A model generated the notes under the pieces. That model was not told the origin of the DNA. It made no database searches and worked only from the letters and a program-made list of their open reading frames with translations. Shown in pieces: positions 18,899 through 28,822 of a stretch of DNA of 64,000 bases (the first letter of the stretch is position 1; each line of letters opens with the position of its first letter). A program made the position numbers and the translations under genes. The DNA comes from Ezakiella sp. (GTDB lineage: Bacteria; Bacillota; Clostridia; Tissierellales; Peptoniphilaceae): positions 1-64,000 of the forward strand of contig JALFRW010000008.1 of NCBI GenBank assembly GCA_022778715.1. Direction: 5' to 3'.

Positions 18899-19859
18899 GA
18901 TAAAAAAAATTGCAGTTTTGACAAGTGGTGGCGATGCTCCGGGAATGAATGCAGCGATAAGGGCAGTGGTTAGAACTGGCATTTATAACGGGATTGAAGT
19001 TTATGGTGTGAATATGGGATATAGCGGACTATTGGAAGGCAATATTAAAAAAATGGAATTATCATCTGTGGCTGACATAATTCATAGAGGCGGCACAATT
19101 TTGGGTACCGCAAGAAGCGACGAATTTGAAACTAAAGCAGGGCAACAAAAAGCTAAAAATATTTTAAAGGATATAGGAATTGAAGGGCTCGTAGTGATTG
19201 GTGGCGATGGCAGTTTTAGAGGACTTTTAGAACTAGCTAAGCTTGGAATAAAAGTGATTGGCATTCCTGCTACAATTGATAACGATATGGGGTACACGGA
19301 TTTCACAATAGGTTTTATGACGGCCGCTGAAACTGTGGCTGATGCAATAAGCAAACTTAGGGACACTTCTTCTGCACATGGCAGAGCAAATGTGGTGGAG
19401 GTGATGGGCAGAGATTGCGGCGATATCGCACTTTATTCGGGACTTGCAGGTGGAGCTGAAACTATTTTCGTACCGGAAGTGAATGTGGATTATAAAGATT
19501 TTATTGAAAAGGCAATGCAAGGGAAAAGGCGTGGCAAAAGACACCATATCATTGTGGTGGCTGAAGGCTCGGCAAACACGTTTGAGCTTTGCAAAATGCT
19601 CGAAGAAGAAACAGGCATTGAAACTAGAGTAACCGTTTTGGGACACGTGCAAAGAGGTGGCACGCCTACAGTTTTTGATAGAATTTGGGCGAGTCGAATG
19701 GGATATGTGGCAGTCAATTCTTTGATGGTCGGGGATAGCGGTTTTGCGCTTGGAATTAGATGTAATGAATTAGTAAAAACTGAAATAGAAAAAGCAGTTA
19801 ATATTAAAAAAATATTTAATAAGGAAATTTTAGAAATAGCAGAAATTCTTTCAATCTAA
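18891..19859 (+). CDS. pfkA: 6-phosphofructokinase
   Basis: KIAVLTSGGDAPGMNAAIRAVVR; GGDGSFRG; PATIDND; VLGHVQRGGTPT. Confidence 0.96.
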   Translation: MIKIKKIAVLTSGGDAPGMNAAIRAVVRTGIYNGIEVYGVNMGYSGLLEGNIKKMELSSVADIIHRGGTILGTARSDEFETKAGQQKAKNILKDIGIEGLVVIGGDGSFRGLLELAKLGIKVIGIPATIDNDMGYTDFTIGFMTAAETVADAISKLRDTSSAHGRANVVEVMGRDCGDIALYSGLAGGAETIFVPEVNVDYKDFIEKAMQGKRRGKRHHIIVVAEGSANTFELCKMLEEETGIETRVTVLGHVQRGGTPTVFDRIWASRMGYVAVNSLMVGDSGFALGIRCNELVKTEIEKAVNIKKIFNKEILEIAEILSI

Positions 19860-19868
19860 GGAGCGATT

Positions 19869-21620
19869 ATGAAAAAGACAAAAATTGTGGCAACAATTGG
19901 TCCGGCAAGTGACAAAAAAGAAGTGTTTTCTGAGCTGGTAAAAGCCGGAGTGAACGTTGCAAGGCTTAATTTTTCGCACGGCACGCACGAAGAACATCAA
20001 AAGCGAATTGATATGATTAAAGAAGTGAGAAAAGAGCTCGGCATTCCGGTTGCAATTATGCTTGACACAAAGGGTCCGGAAATTAGAATTGGAAAATTTG
20101 AAAAAGGCAGAATTGATATTTTGCAGGGTCAAAATTTTACACTCACTACTGAGAATATTTTGGGAGATGGGACAAAAGTTTCCGTGAGTTACAAAGGTTT
20201 ACCAAATGATGTTCAAGTTGGCGGACGTATTTTGATAGATGATGGTTTAGTGGAATTTGAGATTGTAGAAAAAACCGACACTACAATTAAACTCATTGCA
20301 ATAAATTCAGGTGAGCTTTCTAATAGAAAAGGCGTGAATGTGCCAAACACTAAAATCAATTTACCATCTCTTACAGAAAGCGACATTGAAGATATAAAAT
20401 TTGGCATTAAAAACGAGGTGGATTATATTGCTGCAAGCTTTATTAGAACACGAGAAGATGTTCTTTCAATCAGGGCGATATTAGAACAAAATAAAGGGTA
20501 TAATATAAAGGTAATATCCAAAATTGAAAATCGCGAAGGCGTTATAAATATGGATAGAATTTTAGAGGTTTCTGACGGAATTATGATTGCAAGAGGAGAC
20601 CTTGGTGTTGAGATTTATCCCGAAGAAATTCCGCACGTACAAAAAGAACTCATAAGAAAGTGCATGGCAGTGGGAAAAATTTCAATTACCGCTACTCAAA
20701 TGCTAGATTCTATGATTAGAAATCCAAGACCAACTAGAGCGGAAGTAACCGACGTGGCAAATGCAATTTTGGACGGCTCATCTTGCGTTATGCTTTCCGG
20801 TGAAACGGCTGCCGGAAAATTTCCGCTTAGAGCGGTAGAAATGATGGCTAGCATTGCACTAAAGACAGAAGAAAAAACGATTTATGAAGAGTTTTCAAAA
20901 ATCTATACAGATTATTACGAAATTAATATTACAAATTCAATTGCAAGCGCAACTTGCAAGATAGCAAAAGAATTAAATGCTAGCGCTATTATTACTCTTA
21001 CTAAGAGCGGACATACAGCAGAGGCAATTTCAAAATTCAGACCAAATATGGACATACTCGCATTTACAGACAGTAAGGAAGTGGAAAGAGAATTATGTGG
21101 GGTTTGGGGTGTGTATCCGGTTTTGATTGGTACTCATACAGATGAATTAAAAGCATTTGACGAAGGAATTCAAAAATGCATGGGAAATGTTTTAAAGGAG
21201 GGAGATCTCGTAGTGCTTACAGCAGGTTTGCCAATGGGGAAGTGCGGCTCGACAAATATGCTGAAAGTGGAGATATTATCAAAGATGTTAGCAAAGGGAA
21301 TGGGAATTGGCGAAGGGATGGTGACAGCAAAAGCAATTATCGCCAATTCAAAAGAAGAACTTTTAAATGGTTTTCAAGATGGCGATATTATTGTAACGAT
21401 AGGGATGGATAGAGATATGGTGACTTTTGTGGATAGAGCTTCAGGCATTATCACAGAAGAAGCGGGATTAACAAGCAGTGGTGCAATCATTGGGTTAAAT
21501 ATGAAAAAACCGACCATTGTTGGGGTGATAGATGCAACTAAAAGTATAAAGTCGGGAGATATTATTACTATCAATGTAAAAACAGGAGAAATTTATAAAG
21601 GAGAAATTAAAAATGAGTAA
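19869..21620 (+). CDS. pyk: Pyruvate kinase with C-terminal PEP-utilising domain
   Basis: KTKIVATIGPASD...; MIARGDLGVEI; 583 aa with TSSGAIIGLNMKKPTIVG. Confidence 0.96.
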   Translation: MKKTKIVATIGPASDKKEVFSELVKAGVNVARLNFSHGTHEEHQKRIDMIKEVRKELGIPVAIMLDTKGPEIRIGKFEKGRIDILQGQNFTLTTENILGDGTKVSVSYKGLPNDVQVGGRILIDDGLVEFEIVEKTDTTIKLIAINSGELSNRKGVNVPNTKINLPSLTESDIEDIKFGIKNEVDYIAASFIRTREDVLSIRAILEQNKGYNIKVISKIENREGVINMDRILEVSDGIMIARGDLGVEIYPEEIPHVQKELIRKCMAVGKISITATQMLDSMIRNPRPTRAEVTDVANAILDGSSCVMLSGETAAGKFPLRAVEMMASIALKTEEKTIYEEFSKIYTDYYEINITNSIASATCKIAKELNASAIITLTKSGHTAEAISKFRPNMDILAFTDSKEVERELCGVWGVYPVLIGTHTDELKAFDEGIQKCMGNVLKEGDLVVLTAGLPMGKCGSTNMLKVEILSKMLAKGMGIGEGMVTAKAIIANSKEELLNGFQDGDIIVTIGMDRDMVTFVDRASGIITEEAGLTSSGAIIGLNMKKPTIVGVIDATKSIKSGDIITINVKTGEIYKGEIKNE

Positions 21621-22110
21621 AATATTGTACATTGTAGGTTCACTTACAAAGAATTCAATCAACAAAAAAATTGCTGAAGAATTGCAAAAAAATGCAGGCG
21701 GAGAGATATTTACACTAGAAAATATTCCGCTATTTAGCGAAGATTTGGAAAAAGAAAACGTACCGGCCGTGGCAGAACTTAGAGAAAAAGTTTTGGAAGC
21801 AGATAGAATTGTATTTGTTTCGCCGGAATACAATTACACATTTTCAGGTGTTATGAAAAATACAATCGATTGGTTAAGTCGTCCTTATGGAGACAATAAG
21901 CCGGCAATCATAGGTAAAAAGGCGGCAATTTGCGGTGGGTCAACTTCATTTTTTGGACCGGTCAGAATGAGAAAAGATTTGTTTACCTTGCTATCTCTCT
22001 TGGGAATGAATGTTTCTAGTGCTGAATTATATGTTTCAGCAGATAAGATAACTAAAGAATGGGATGAAGCAACATCAAAAAGAATTAAAAAATTCGCAGC
22101 GGCTTTATAA
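21613..22110 (+). CDS. NADPH-dependent FMN reductase-like oxidoreductase
   Basis: IVGSLTKNSINKKIAEEL...VFVSPEYNYTFSGVMKNTIDWLSRP. Confidence 0.87.
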   Translation: MSKILYIVGSLTKNSINKKIAEELQKNAGGEIFTLENIPLFSEDLEKENVPAVAELREKVLEADRIVFVSPEYNYTFSGVMKNTIDWLSRPYGDNKPAIIGKKAAICGGSTSFFGPVRMRKDLFTLLSLLGMNVSSAELYVSADKITKEWDEATSKRIKKFAAAL

Positions 22111-22530
22111 ATGAGACAACCTTGGGACAATTATTTCATGGACATCACAAAAAAAGTGGCTGAAAGGTCAACTTGTGATAGAGCATTTGTTGGTTGCGTA
22201 ATCGTAAATAACGAGCACAGAATTGTTTCAACCGGTTATAATGGGAGTGTTAGTGGAAATCCTCATTGTATTGACGTTGGTCATACAATGAGAGATGGAC
22301 ACTGCATTGCCACAATTCACGCTGAAATGAACGCACTTTTGTACTGCGCGAAAGAGGGCATTTCGGTGAAAGGCTGTACTGCTTATGTAACGCATTTTCC
22401 TTGTTTAAATTGCACAAAGAGTTTAATTCAAGCGGGAATTGTGAGAATAGTTTACCAAAATGATTACAGAGTTGATGACTACGCGCTTGAGCTAATCAGA
22501 AAAAATAAAATTGAGTTAAAGAAATTATAA
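22111..22530 (+). CDS. comEB: dCMP deaminase (ComEB-like)
   Basis: WDNYFMDITKKVAERSTCDRAFVGCVIV...TIHAEMNALL...PCLNCTKSLIQAGI. Confidence 0.9.
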   Translation: MRQPWDNYFMDITKKVAERSTCDRAFVGCVIVNNEHRIVSTGYNGSVSGNPHCIDVGHTMRDGHCIATIHAEMNALLYCAKEGISVKGCTAYVTHFPCLNCTKSLIQAGIVRIVYQNDYRVDDYALELIRKNKIELKKL

Positions 22531-22560
22531 TATTTTGAAAAATTATTGATTTAAAAACTA

Positions 22561-22589
22561 TTGACAAAAGTTTTTTAAGCGAGTACAAT
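22561..22589 (+). promoter_or_regulatory. SigA-type promoter of the pyr operon
   Basis: TTGACA (22561)-N17-TACAAT (22584-22589). Confidence 0.75.
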
Positions 22590-22644
22590 AGTAAGAAAAG
22601 TTTAAAACAATTCGACAGATTAACGATTTTATTTTGGAGGAAAT

Positions 22645-23577
22645 ATGCTAAAAGGAAGAAATTTTATCGAACCAACTAACTTCAGTTTGGAAGAGCTAGA
22701 CGAAGTAATGAACCTAGCTGCAGCAATTAAATCAAACCCTGAGGATTACCTTGACGTTTGTAAAGGCAAATTATTAGCAACTCTATTTTATGAGCCCAGC
22801 ACGAGAACCAGATTTTCATTTGAGGCTGCCATGTTAAGACTTGGTGGTAGCGTTATTGGTTTTTCGGAGCCGGGCTCATCTTCTGTTGCGAAGGGTGAAT
22901 CACTACGCGACACAATAAGAACAGTTGGAAGTTACTCAGATATTATTGTCATGAGACATCCAAAAGAAGGAGCGCCAAATTTTGCACAAGAATTTACTTA
23001 TGTACCTTTAATTAACGCTGGAGACGGTGGACATCAACATCCAACACAAACTTTGACAGACCTTTTCACAATTAGAGAAAGCAAGGGCAGACTCGATAAT
23101 TTGACAATTGGTCTTTGTGGAGACTTAAAGTTTGGCAGAACTGTTCACTCTTTGATTAAAGCAATGAGCAAACACACAGCAATAAGATTTATTTTAATTT
23201 CTCCTCCGGAACTTCAAGTCCCAACTTATTTCAAAGCTACCGTGCTTGATGGAAACAATTTGGAATATGAAGAATATGTGAAATTGGAAGATGTAATTCC
23301 TGAACTGGATATTTTATATATGACAAGAGTTCAAAAGGAAAGATTTTTCAACGAAGCAGACTATGTAAGACTCAAAGATTCTTATGTTTTGGATGCAAAC
23401 AAATTAAAATTAGCAAAAGAAGATTTAGCAGTTTTGCATCCGCTACCAAGAGTTACGGAAATCGCAAATGAAGTTGACGATGATCCACGTGCTTGGTACT
23501 TCAGACAAGTAAAAAACGGTATGTTTGTAAGAATGGCACTTATTATGAAATTGTTGGGGGTGGAAAGGAATGCTTAG
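22645..23577 (+). CDS. pyrB: Aspartate carbamoyltransferase catalytic subunit
   Basis: [39 protein letters not shown]. Confidence 0.96.
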   Translation: MLKGRNFIEPTNFSLEELDEVMNLAAAIKSNPEDYLDVCKGKLLATLFYEPSTRTRFSFEAAMLRLGGSVIGFSEPGSSSVAKGESLRDTIRTVGSYSDIIVMRHPKEGAPNFAQEFTYVPLINAGDGGHQHPTQTLTDLFTIRESKGRLDNLTIGLCGDLKFGRTVHSLIKAMSKHTAIRFILISPPELQVPTYFKATVLDGNNLEYEEYVKLEDVIPELDILYMTRVQKERFFNEADYVRLKDSYVLDANKLKLAKEDLAVLHPLPRVTEIANEVDDDPRAWYFRQVKNGMFVRMALIMKLLGVERNA

Positions 23578-24004
23578 TATAAACTCAATTAAAAGAGGAA
23601 TTGTGATTGACCACATCCACGCAGGTTTGGGGTTAAAGATTTTTGATTATTTGGGACTTAGAGATGCGGATTATACTGTAGCTCTTATTATGAATGCACA
23701 CAGTAATCAATTTGGGAAAAAGGATATTATAAAAATCGAAAATGTTATAGATTTGGATTTGTCGGCACTCGGTTTTATCGATCCTGAAATTACAGTAAAC
23801 ATTATTGAAGATGAAAAAATCGTAAAAAAGATAAACCTATCTCTTCCGGAACATGTTGAAGGTGTTATGAATTGTAAAAATCCAAGGTGCATCACAAGTG
23901 TGGAAAGAGGAATAAAGCAAAGTTTTAGTTTAGTAGATGCTGATAAAGGCACTTATCGTTGCGATTACTGCGATCATTTGATGAGTAAGCGCGATGTCTA
24001 TTGA
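23570..24004 (+). CDS. pyrI: Aspartate carbamoyltransferase regulatory subunit
   Basis: [24 protein letters not shown]...; zinc motif CKNPRC...CDYCDH. Confidence 0.95.
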   Translation: MLSINSIKRGIVIDHIHAGLGLKIFDYLGLRDADYTVALIMNAHSNQFGKKDIIKIENVIDLDLSALGFIDPEITVNIIEDEKIVKKINLSLPEHVEGVMNCKNPRCITSVERGIKQSFSLVDADKGTYRCDYCDHLMSKRDVY

Positions 24005-24845
24005 TAAATTATATGAAAGTGTGAAAGACAAGGGTCCAGTCTGTGTCGGATTGGACCCAAATCTTCAACATATTCCGGAAATTTTCGATAATTATTCATC
24101 AATAGAGGATAAACTATTTTTTTACAACAAGGCAATTATTGATTCAACTTATGATTTGACTGCTTGCTACAAGCCTCAACTCGCTTATTATGAAGCACTT
24201 GGGATTGATGGATTGAAAGCTCTAAAAAGAACTAATGAATATATCAGAAATAAGGGCGGTTTGATTATAAACGACGCTAAGAGAGGTGATATCTCTACAA
24301 CTGCAAGCGCTTATGCAAGGGCTTTTTTTGAGGGCGATTTGGAAGGTGATATTTTAACTCTCAGTCCATACATGGGGTTAGACAGCATCGAACCATATTT
24401 GGAATACATTGACTCCAAAGATAAGGGAGTGTTTGTAATTATTAAAACTTCAAATAAGGGTAGCGCTGATTTTGAAGAAATTGATGTAAACGGGGAACCA
24501 CTTTATGCAATCGTGGGCAAGAAAATTGTGAACATGAATGGTAATTCAGTTGGTAAACACGGATACCGAAAAATCGGCTTTGTAATTGGAGCTACAAATA
24601 AAAAAGAAAATGAAGGTGAATATATAAGAAACCTTTTTAAGGACACTTTCTTTTTGATTCCCGGCTATGGAGCACAGGGCGGCGCTGCAAAAGATGTAAT
24701 GGGTTTGCTTGTAGATGGGAATGGCGGAGTTGTAAATTCTTCTCGCGGGATTATAAGAGCATTCGAAAAATCTGAAAAAGATTTTGATATTGCAACGAGA
24801 GAAGCAGTAATTAAAATGAGGGAGGATTTTTATGTCGGGTTATAG
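23994..24845 (+). CDS. pyrF: Orotidine-5'-phosphate decarboxylase
   Basis: [15 protein letters not shown]...[27 protein letters not shown]. Confidence 0.94.
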   Translation: MSIDKLYESVKDKGPVCVGLDPNLQHIPEIFDNYSSIEDKLFFYNKAIIDSTYDLTACYKPQLAYYEALGIDGLKALKRTNEYIRNKGGLIINDAKRGDISTTASAYARAFFEGDLEGDILTLSPYMGLDSIEPYLEYIDSKDKGVFVIIKTSNKGSADFEEIDVNGEPLYAIVGKKIVNMNGNSVGKHGYRKIGFVIGATNKKENEGEYIRNLFKDTFFLIPGYGAQGGAAKDVMGLLVDGNGGVVNSSRGIIRAFEKSEKDFDIATREAVIKMREDFYVGL

Positions 24846-25557
24846 TGTACACAAAATTTTAGAAATGAAACCGTTAAATGATGAAGTTTTTGTAATGTGT
24901 GTGGAGGCAGAATCTAACGGAGCACCGGGACAATTTTATATGTTAAGAGAACCAGACACTACAGACCCAATGATGGGAAGACCAATTTCAATTTCTGATG
25001 TGGATGGAAATAAAATTTATTTCTTGATTCAAATTATGGGCGAAGGTACAAAGCTTCTTAGTAAGAAGAGAGCTGGCGATGAAATTTTACTTATGGGGCC
25101 GCTTGGAAATGGCTTTACACTTGTGGAAGGCAAAACTGCAATGCTAGCCGGAACTGCGGGAATTGCACCATTTTTATATCTATCCAAGCAATTAAAGCAA
25201 AAACCGGACTTGTATGTGGGATACAGAAGTGGCAGCTACTACACGGAAGAATTTAAAGATACTACTGAAAATATTTACATTGCAACTGAAGATGGGAGCG
25301 TTGGACACAAAGGCTATGCACTTGATATTTTAGACATAGACAAGTACGACACGATATATGTTTGCGGACCAATGCCAATGGTTAAGGCGACTCTTAAAAA
25401 ATTTCCTGATGCAAACACACAAGTGAGTCTTGAAGCATATATGGGCTGCGGATTTGGCGCTTGCATGAGTTGTTTATGTGACACAATCAAAGGCAGAAAG
25501 GGCATCTGCAAAGTTGGTCCGGTGTTTAACGGAAAGGAGCTGATTTTTAATGAATAA
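24832..25557 (+). CDS. pyrK: Dihydroorotate dehydrogenase electron-transfer subunit
   Basis: GRPISISDVDGN...AGTAGIAPFLYL...GCGFGACMSCLC. Confidence 0.94.
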   Translation: MSGYSVHKILEMKPLNDEVFVMCVEAESNGAPGQFYMLREPDTTDPMMGRPISISDVDGNKIYFLIQIMGEGTKLLSKKRAGDEILLMGPLGNGFTLVEGKTAMLAGTAGIAPFLYLSKQLKQKPDLYVGYRSGSYYTEEFKDTTENIYIATEDGSVGHKGYALDILDIDKYDTIYVCGPMPMVKATLKKFPDANTQVSLEAYMGCGFGACMSCLCDTIKGRKGICKVGPVFNGKELIFNE

Positions 25558-26461
25558 ATTAGCAACTGAATTTTTAGGCACTACTTTAAAAAATCCGGTT
25601 TTGACTGCAAGTGGAACTTTTGGATTTGGGGACGTGTTTCAACAATTTTATGATGTAAAAAAGCTCGGAGGAATTATTGGCAAAGGGTTAACTTTAAATC
25701 CTCATTCAGGGAATAAAGGTCAAAGGGTTTGGGAAACAGCATCAGGTATGATGAACTCAATTGGACTTGAAAATCCGGGAGTAAAACATTTTATAGAAGT
25801 TGAGCTTCCTATTATGAAAAAGCAGACAGATTACGCTATTGCAAATTTAGGGGGTCATTCACTTGAAGATTATGTGGAAGGCGCAAGTCTTTTGGATGGA
25901 TCAGATGTGGATGCAATTGAACTAAATATTTCATGTCCGAATGTAAAAAGCGGAGGAATGCTTTTTGGCATTCGATGTGAAGACGCAAGAGTTGTAGTTA
26001 CAAAAGTTCGCGATGTTGTGAAAAACAAACCTTTAATTGTAAAGCTTTCACCAAATGCTGAAAGTGTTTTGAGTCTTGCAAAAATGGTGGAAGAAGTTGG
26101 AGGAGATGCAGTTTCTCTTGTTAACACTTTTAATGCACTTGCAATTAATGTGAAAACTAAAAGACCAAGATTTGAAAATGTAACTGCAGGACTTTCTGGC
26201 CCGGCGATCAAACCAATCGCACTTAGAATGGTATATGAAGTAGCTAAGAACGTTAACATTCCGGTTATTGGGATCGGTGGAATTCAAACGACTGAAGATG
26301 CCTTGGAATTTTTGATGGCTGGAGCAACTTTGATAGAAGTTGGATCAGCAAACTTGTACAACCCAACTTCTGCAGGAGAAATTGTAGACGGGTTGGAGAA
26401 TTACGCAAAAGATAATATAAAGAAAAATATCGATGAAATTAGAGGTTGTATTTGGAGGTGA
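25550..26461 (+). CDS. pyrD: Dihydroorotate dehydrogenase
   Basis: LATEFLGTTLKNPVLTASGTFGFG; ELNISCPNVKSGG; VIGIGGIQTTEDALEFLMAGA. Confidence 0.95.
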   Translation: MNKLATEFLGTTLKNPVLTASGTFGFGDVFQQFYDVKKLGGIIGKGLTLNPHSGNKGQRVWETASGMMNSIGLENPGVKHFIEVELPIMKKQTDYAIANLGGHSLEDYVEGASLLDGSDVDAIELNISCPNVKSGGMLFGIRCEDARVVVTKVRDVVKNKPLIVKLSPNAESVLSLAKMVEEVGGDAVSLVNTFNALAINVKTKRPRFENVTAGLSGPAIKPIALRMVYEVAKNVNIPVIGIGGIQTTEDALEFLMAGATLIEVGSANLYNPTSAGEIVDGLENYAKDNIKKNIDEIRGCIWR

Positions 26462-27042
26462 AAATGTCTGAGAGAGAAGTTTCCGAAATTTTAAGGAAAA
26501 GAGAAGCACTTTTACACGGGCACTTTGGTTTAAGCAGTGGTAAGCATTCAAATGTTTATATGCAATGTGCACTTGCAACTGAATATGCAGAAGATGCAGA
26601 AGTCATCGCAAATGCGATTAAAGCAAAATTGGAAGAAAACAATATTCACCCAGACGTTGTAGTTGGACCTGCAATGGGCGGAATTATTATTGGATATGAA
26701 CTCGCTCGCTCACTAAAAGTTCGCTCTATTTTTGCAGAAAGAAAAGATGGAGAAATGTGTTTGAGACGCGGATTTAAAATAGAAAAAGGCGAAAAGGTTT
26801 TGATATGCGAAGACGTGGTTACAACGGGTAAATCTTCTCTTGAAACTGCAAAAGTTATCGAAGAACAAGGTGGAATTGTAATTGGTATTGCAGCAATTGT
26901 AGATCGATCTAAAGATGATACTCCAATCCCGGTTTACTCAGCATACAAACTTGAAGCAGAAATTTATGAACCGGAAGATTGTCCACTCTGCAAAGAAAAT
27001 GTGCCAATCAACAAACCGGGCAGCAGGTTTTTAAAAAAATAA
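26446..27042 (+). CDS. pyrE: Orotate phosphoribosyltransferase
   Basis: REALLHGHFGLSSGKHSNVYMQCA; VLICEDVVTTGKSSLE. Confidence 0.95.
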   Translation: MYLEVKMSEREVSEILRKREALLHGHFGLSSGKHSNVYMQCALATEYAEDAEVIANAIKAKLEENNIHPDVVVGPAMGGIIIGYELARSLKVRSIFAERKDGEMCLRRGFKIEKGEKVLICEDVVTTGKSSLETAKVIEEQGGIVIGIAAIVDRSKDDTPIPVYSAYKLEAEIYEPEDCPLCKENVPINKPGSRFLKK

Positions 27043-28172
27043 TGTCCGGTATTGATGTGGTTCAAATTGCCAGAATAGAAAATTTGATAAAAAGACGGGG
27101 GATTACCTTTGTCCAAAAAATGTTGAATACTCGCGAGGATAGAAGTGATACCCTTGCGGGTATTTTTGCTTCTTATGAAGCTTTGGGAAAGCATATTGGT
27201 ACAGGGATTAATGAGGACATTTTAAAAAACGCGGAAATAAAAAAAGATAAATTGGGTAAGCCGACTATTTTTTATAATGGAGAAACTTATGAACTTTCGA
27301 TTAGTCATGATGGCGATTACGCAATTGCAATTGTGAGCGGAAAAATCAATCAAATAAAAATTGAAGAAGAATTTCTAAAGCTTTTGCCTAAAAGGCCCAA
27401 AAATTCAAATAAGAGCACATTTGGCAGGCTCGGAGTGGTTGCCGGGAGACGTGGAATGGTGGGTTGTGCAAAACTTGTGGCAAATGCGGCGATGCGAGCC
27501 GGCTCGGGATATGTGTATGTTTTTACTGACGAAACAAGTAAAGAGATTTTACAAGTTTCTCTTGTGGAAGAAATAATTGACGATAAAGAAAATATATTTA
27601 CTCACAAGCTTGATGCTATTGCTATGGGACCCGGAATTGGTTACGATGACGAAGAATTTGTGTTAAAGGTATTTAGTTTTGCTGCGAAAAAAAACATTAA
27701 AATGGTTCTAGATGCTGACGGATTATTTTACTTAAAAAAATTTGGCAATATTGGAATTAAAAATCTTACCATAACTCCTCATCTATTAGAAGCTGCAAGG
27801 CTTTTAGATGTGGATTCAACGGAAATAACTGAAAACAAAATTGAATGCGCAAAACAAATCTCGCAAAAATACAATACAAATGTTATAATAAAGAGTGATG
27901 AATCAATTATATGCGGAAAAAGAGGCGAATGCTTTTGGAATCCAACAGGCAACAATGGGCTTTCAAAAGCCGGCTCTGGAGATGTTTTAACAGGAACGAT
28001 AGGTGCTTTTTTAGCAAACGGCGTGGACGCATTAAATGCCACAAGGCTTGGGGCATATTTTCATGGGCTTGCTGCAGACTATCTTGCAGCACACATATCA
28101 AAACGTTCAATTCTTGCAAGCGATATAATTGAAGCATACAAATATGTATTTTTGGAGGAAAATGATGCTTAA
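27042..28172 (+). CDS. nnrD: Fusion of holo-ACP synthase-like domain and ADP-dependent NAD(P)H-hydrate dehydratase
   Basis: N-terminus MSGIDVVQIARIENL...LAGIFASYEALGKHIGTGI...LSISHDGDYAIAIV (AcpS-like); C-terminus GRLGVVAGRRGMVGCAKLVANAAMRAGSGYV...GSGDVLTGTIGAFLANG (NnrD). Start moved from 26979 to 27042. Confidence 0.85.
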   Translation: MSGIDVVQIARIENLIKRRGITFVQKMLNTREDRSDTLAGIFASYEALGKHIGTGINEDILKNAEIKKDKLGKPTIFYNGETYELSISHDGDYAIAIVSGKINQIKIEEEFLKLLPKRPKNSNKSTFGRLGVVAGRRGMVGCAKLVANAAMRAGSGYVYVFTDETSKEILQVSLVEEIIDDKENIFTHKLDAIAMGPGIGYDDEEFVLKVFSFAAKKNIKMVLDADGLFYLKKFGNIGIKNLTITPHLLEAARLLDVDSTEITENKIECAKQISQKYNTNVIIKSDESIICGKRGECFWNPTGNNGLSKAGSGDVLTGTIGAFLANGVDALNATRLGAYFHGLAADYLAAHISKRSILASDIIEAYKYVFLEENDA

Positions 28173-28821
28173 TTATAAAAAATATATTTTTGGCAGTGGA
28201 GGAGCATTAATTTTATATTTCGTGTTTTGTTACGCTTTTAAAAAGCAACCGGACGCAATAATTGGGGGACTTTTAGCTGGAGTTATTGTCATTATCATGT
28301 CCAGCTTAGATTTAAAGCACATTAAAAAAGATTTTAATATTATGAAAGAACAAGTTAATGAATTTAAATCCACACAAAATGTAGAAAAATTCATAAAAAG
28401 TCAAATCGAATTAATGGGAAGCACAAAAAATAACTCCATTAAAAATATTTTAAAATTAAATATTGCTAGCGCTTATGCTGAACAGTTTGATAAGATAAAT
28501 GCAAAAAAATTCTTGGATATGGTGGATCTTGATGAGTTTGACAAAAAGAATTTTTACAATGCAGTGTTAAATAAAATATTTTTATTGTACCAAATTGGCG
28601 AAAATGAAGAGGCGCATAAGCTTTATGATGAAACATTTTCTTCCGGTTATAAAGCGGGCGGAATTTTATACGAAGTGGTAAAGATTTTGAGATATAATAT
28701 TTCAAGCAAAAATGGAATAAAGGAACTTTCGGAGCTTAAAATAAAAGAAGGTTCAGAAACTTATCGCGATATTATAAGACTTGCAAAAGAAATAATCAGT
28801 AGAAACATAAAAGAGGTTTAA
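28162..28821 (+). CDS. Hypothetical membrane protein
   Basis: Start MMLNYKKYIFGSGGALILYFVFCYAF; GGAGGAA RBS. Confidence 0.65.
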   Translation: MMLNYKKYIFGSGGALILYFVFCYAFKKQPDAIIGGLLAGVIVIIMSSLDLKHIKKDFNIMKEQVNEFKSTQNVEKFIKSQIELMGSTKNNSIKNILKLNIASAYAEQFDKINAKKFLDMVDLDEFDKKNFYNAVLNKIFLLYQIGENEEAHKLYDETFSSGYKAGGILYEVVKILRYNISSKNGIKELSELKIKEGSETYRDIIRLAKEIISRNIKEV

Positions 28822-28822
28822 C

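Noticed and set aside
26979-27041. Upstream ATG of the AcpS-NnrD ORF in the track
   Set aside because: Lies inside pyrE in another frame; AcpS homology begins at MSGIDVVQ (27042)
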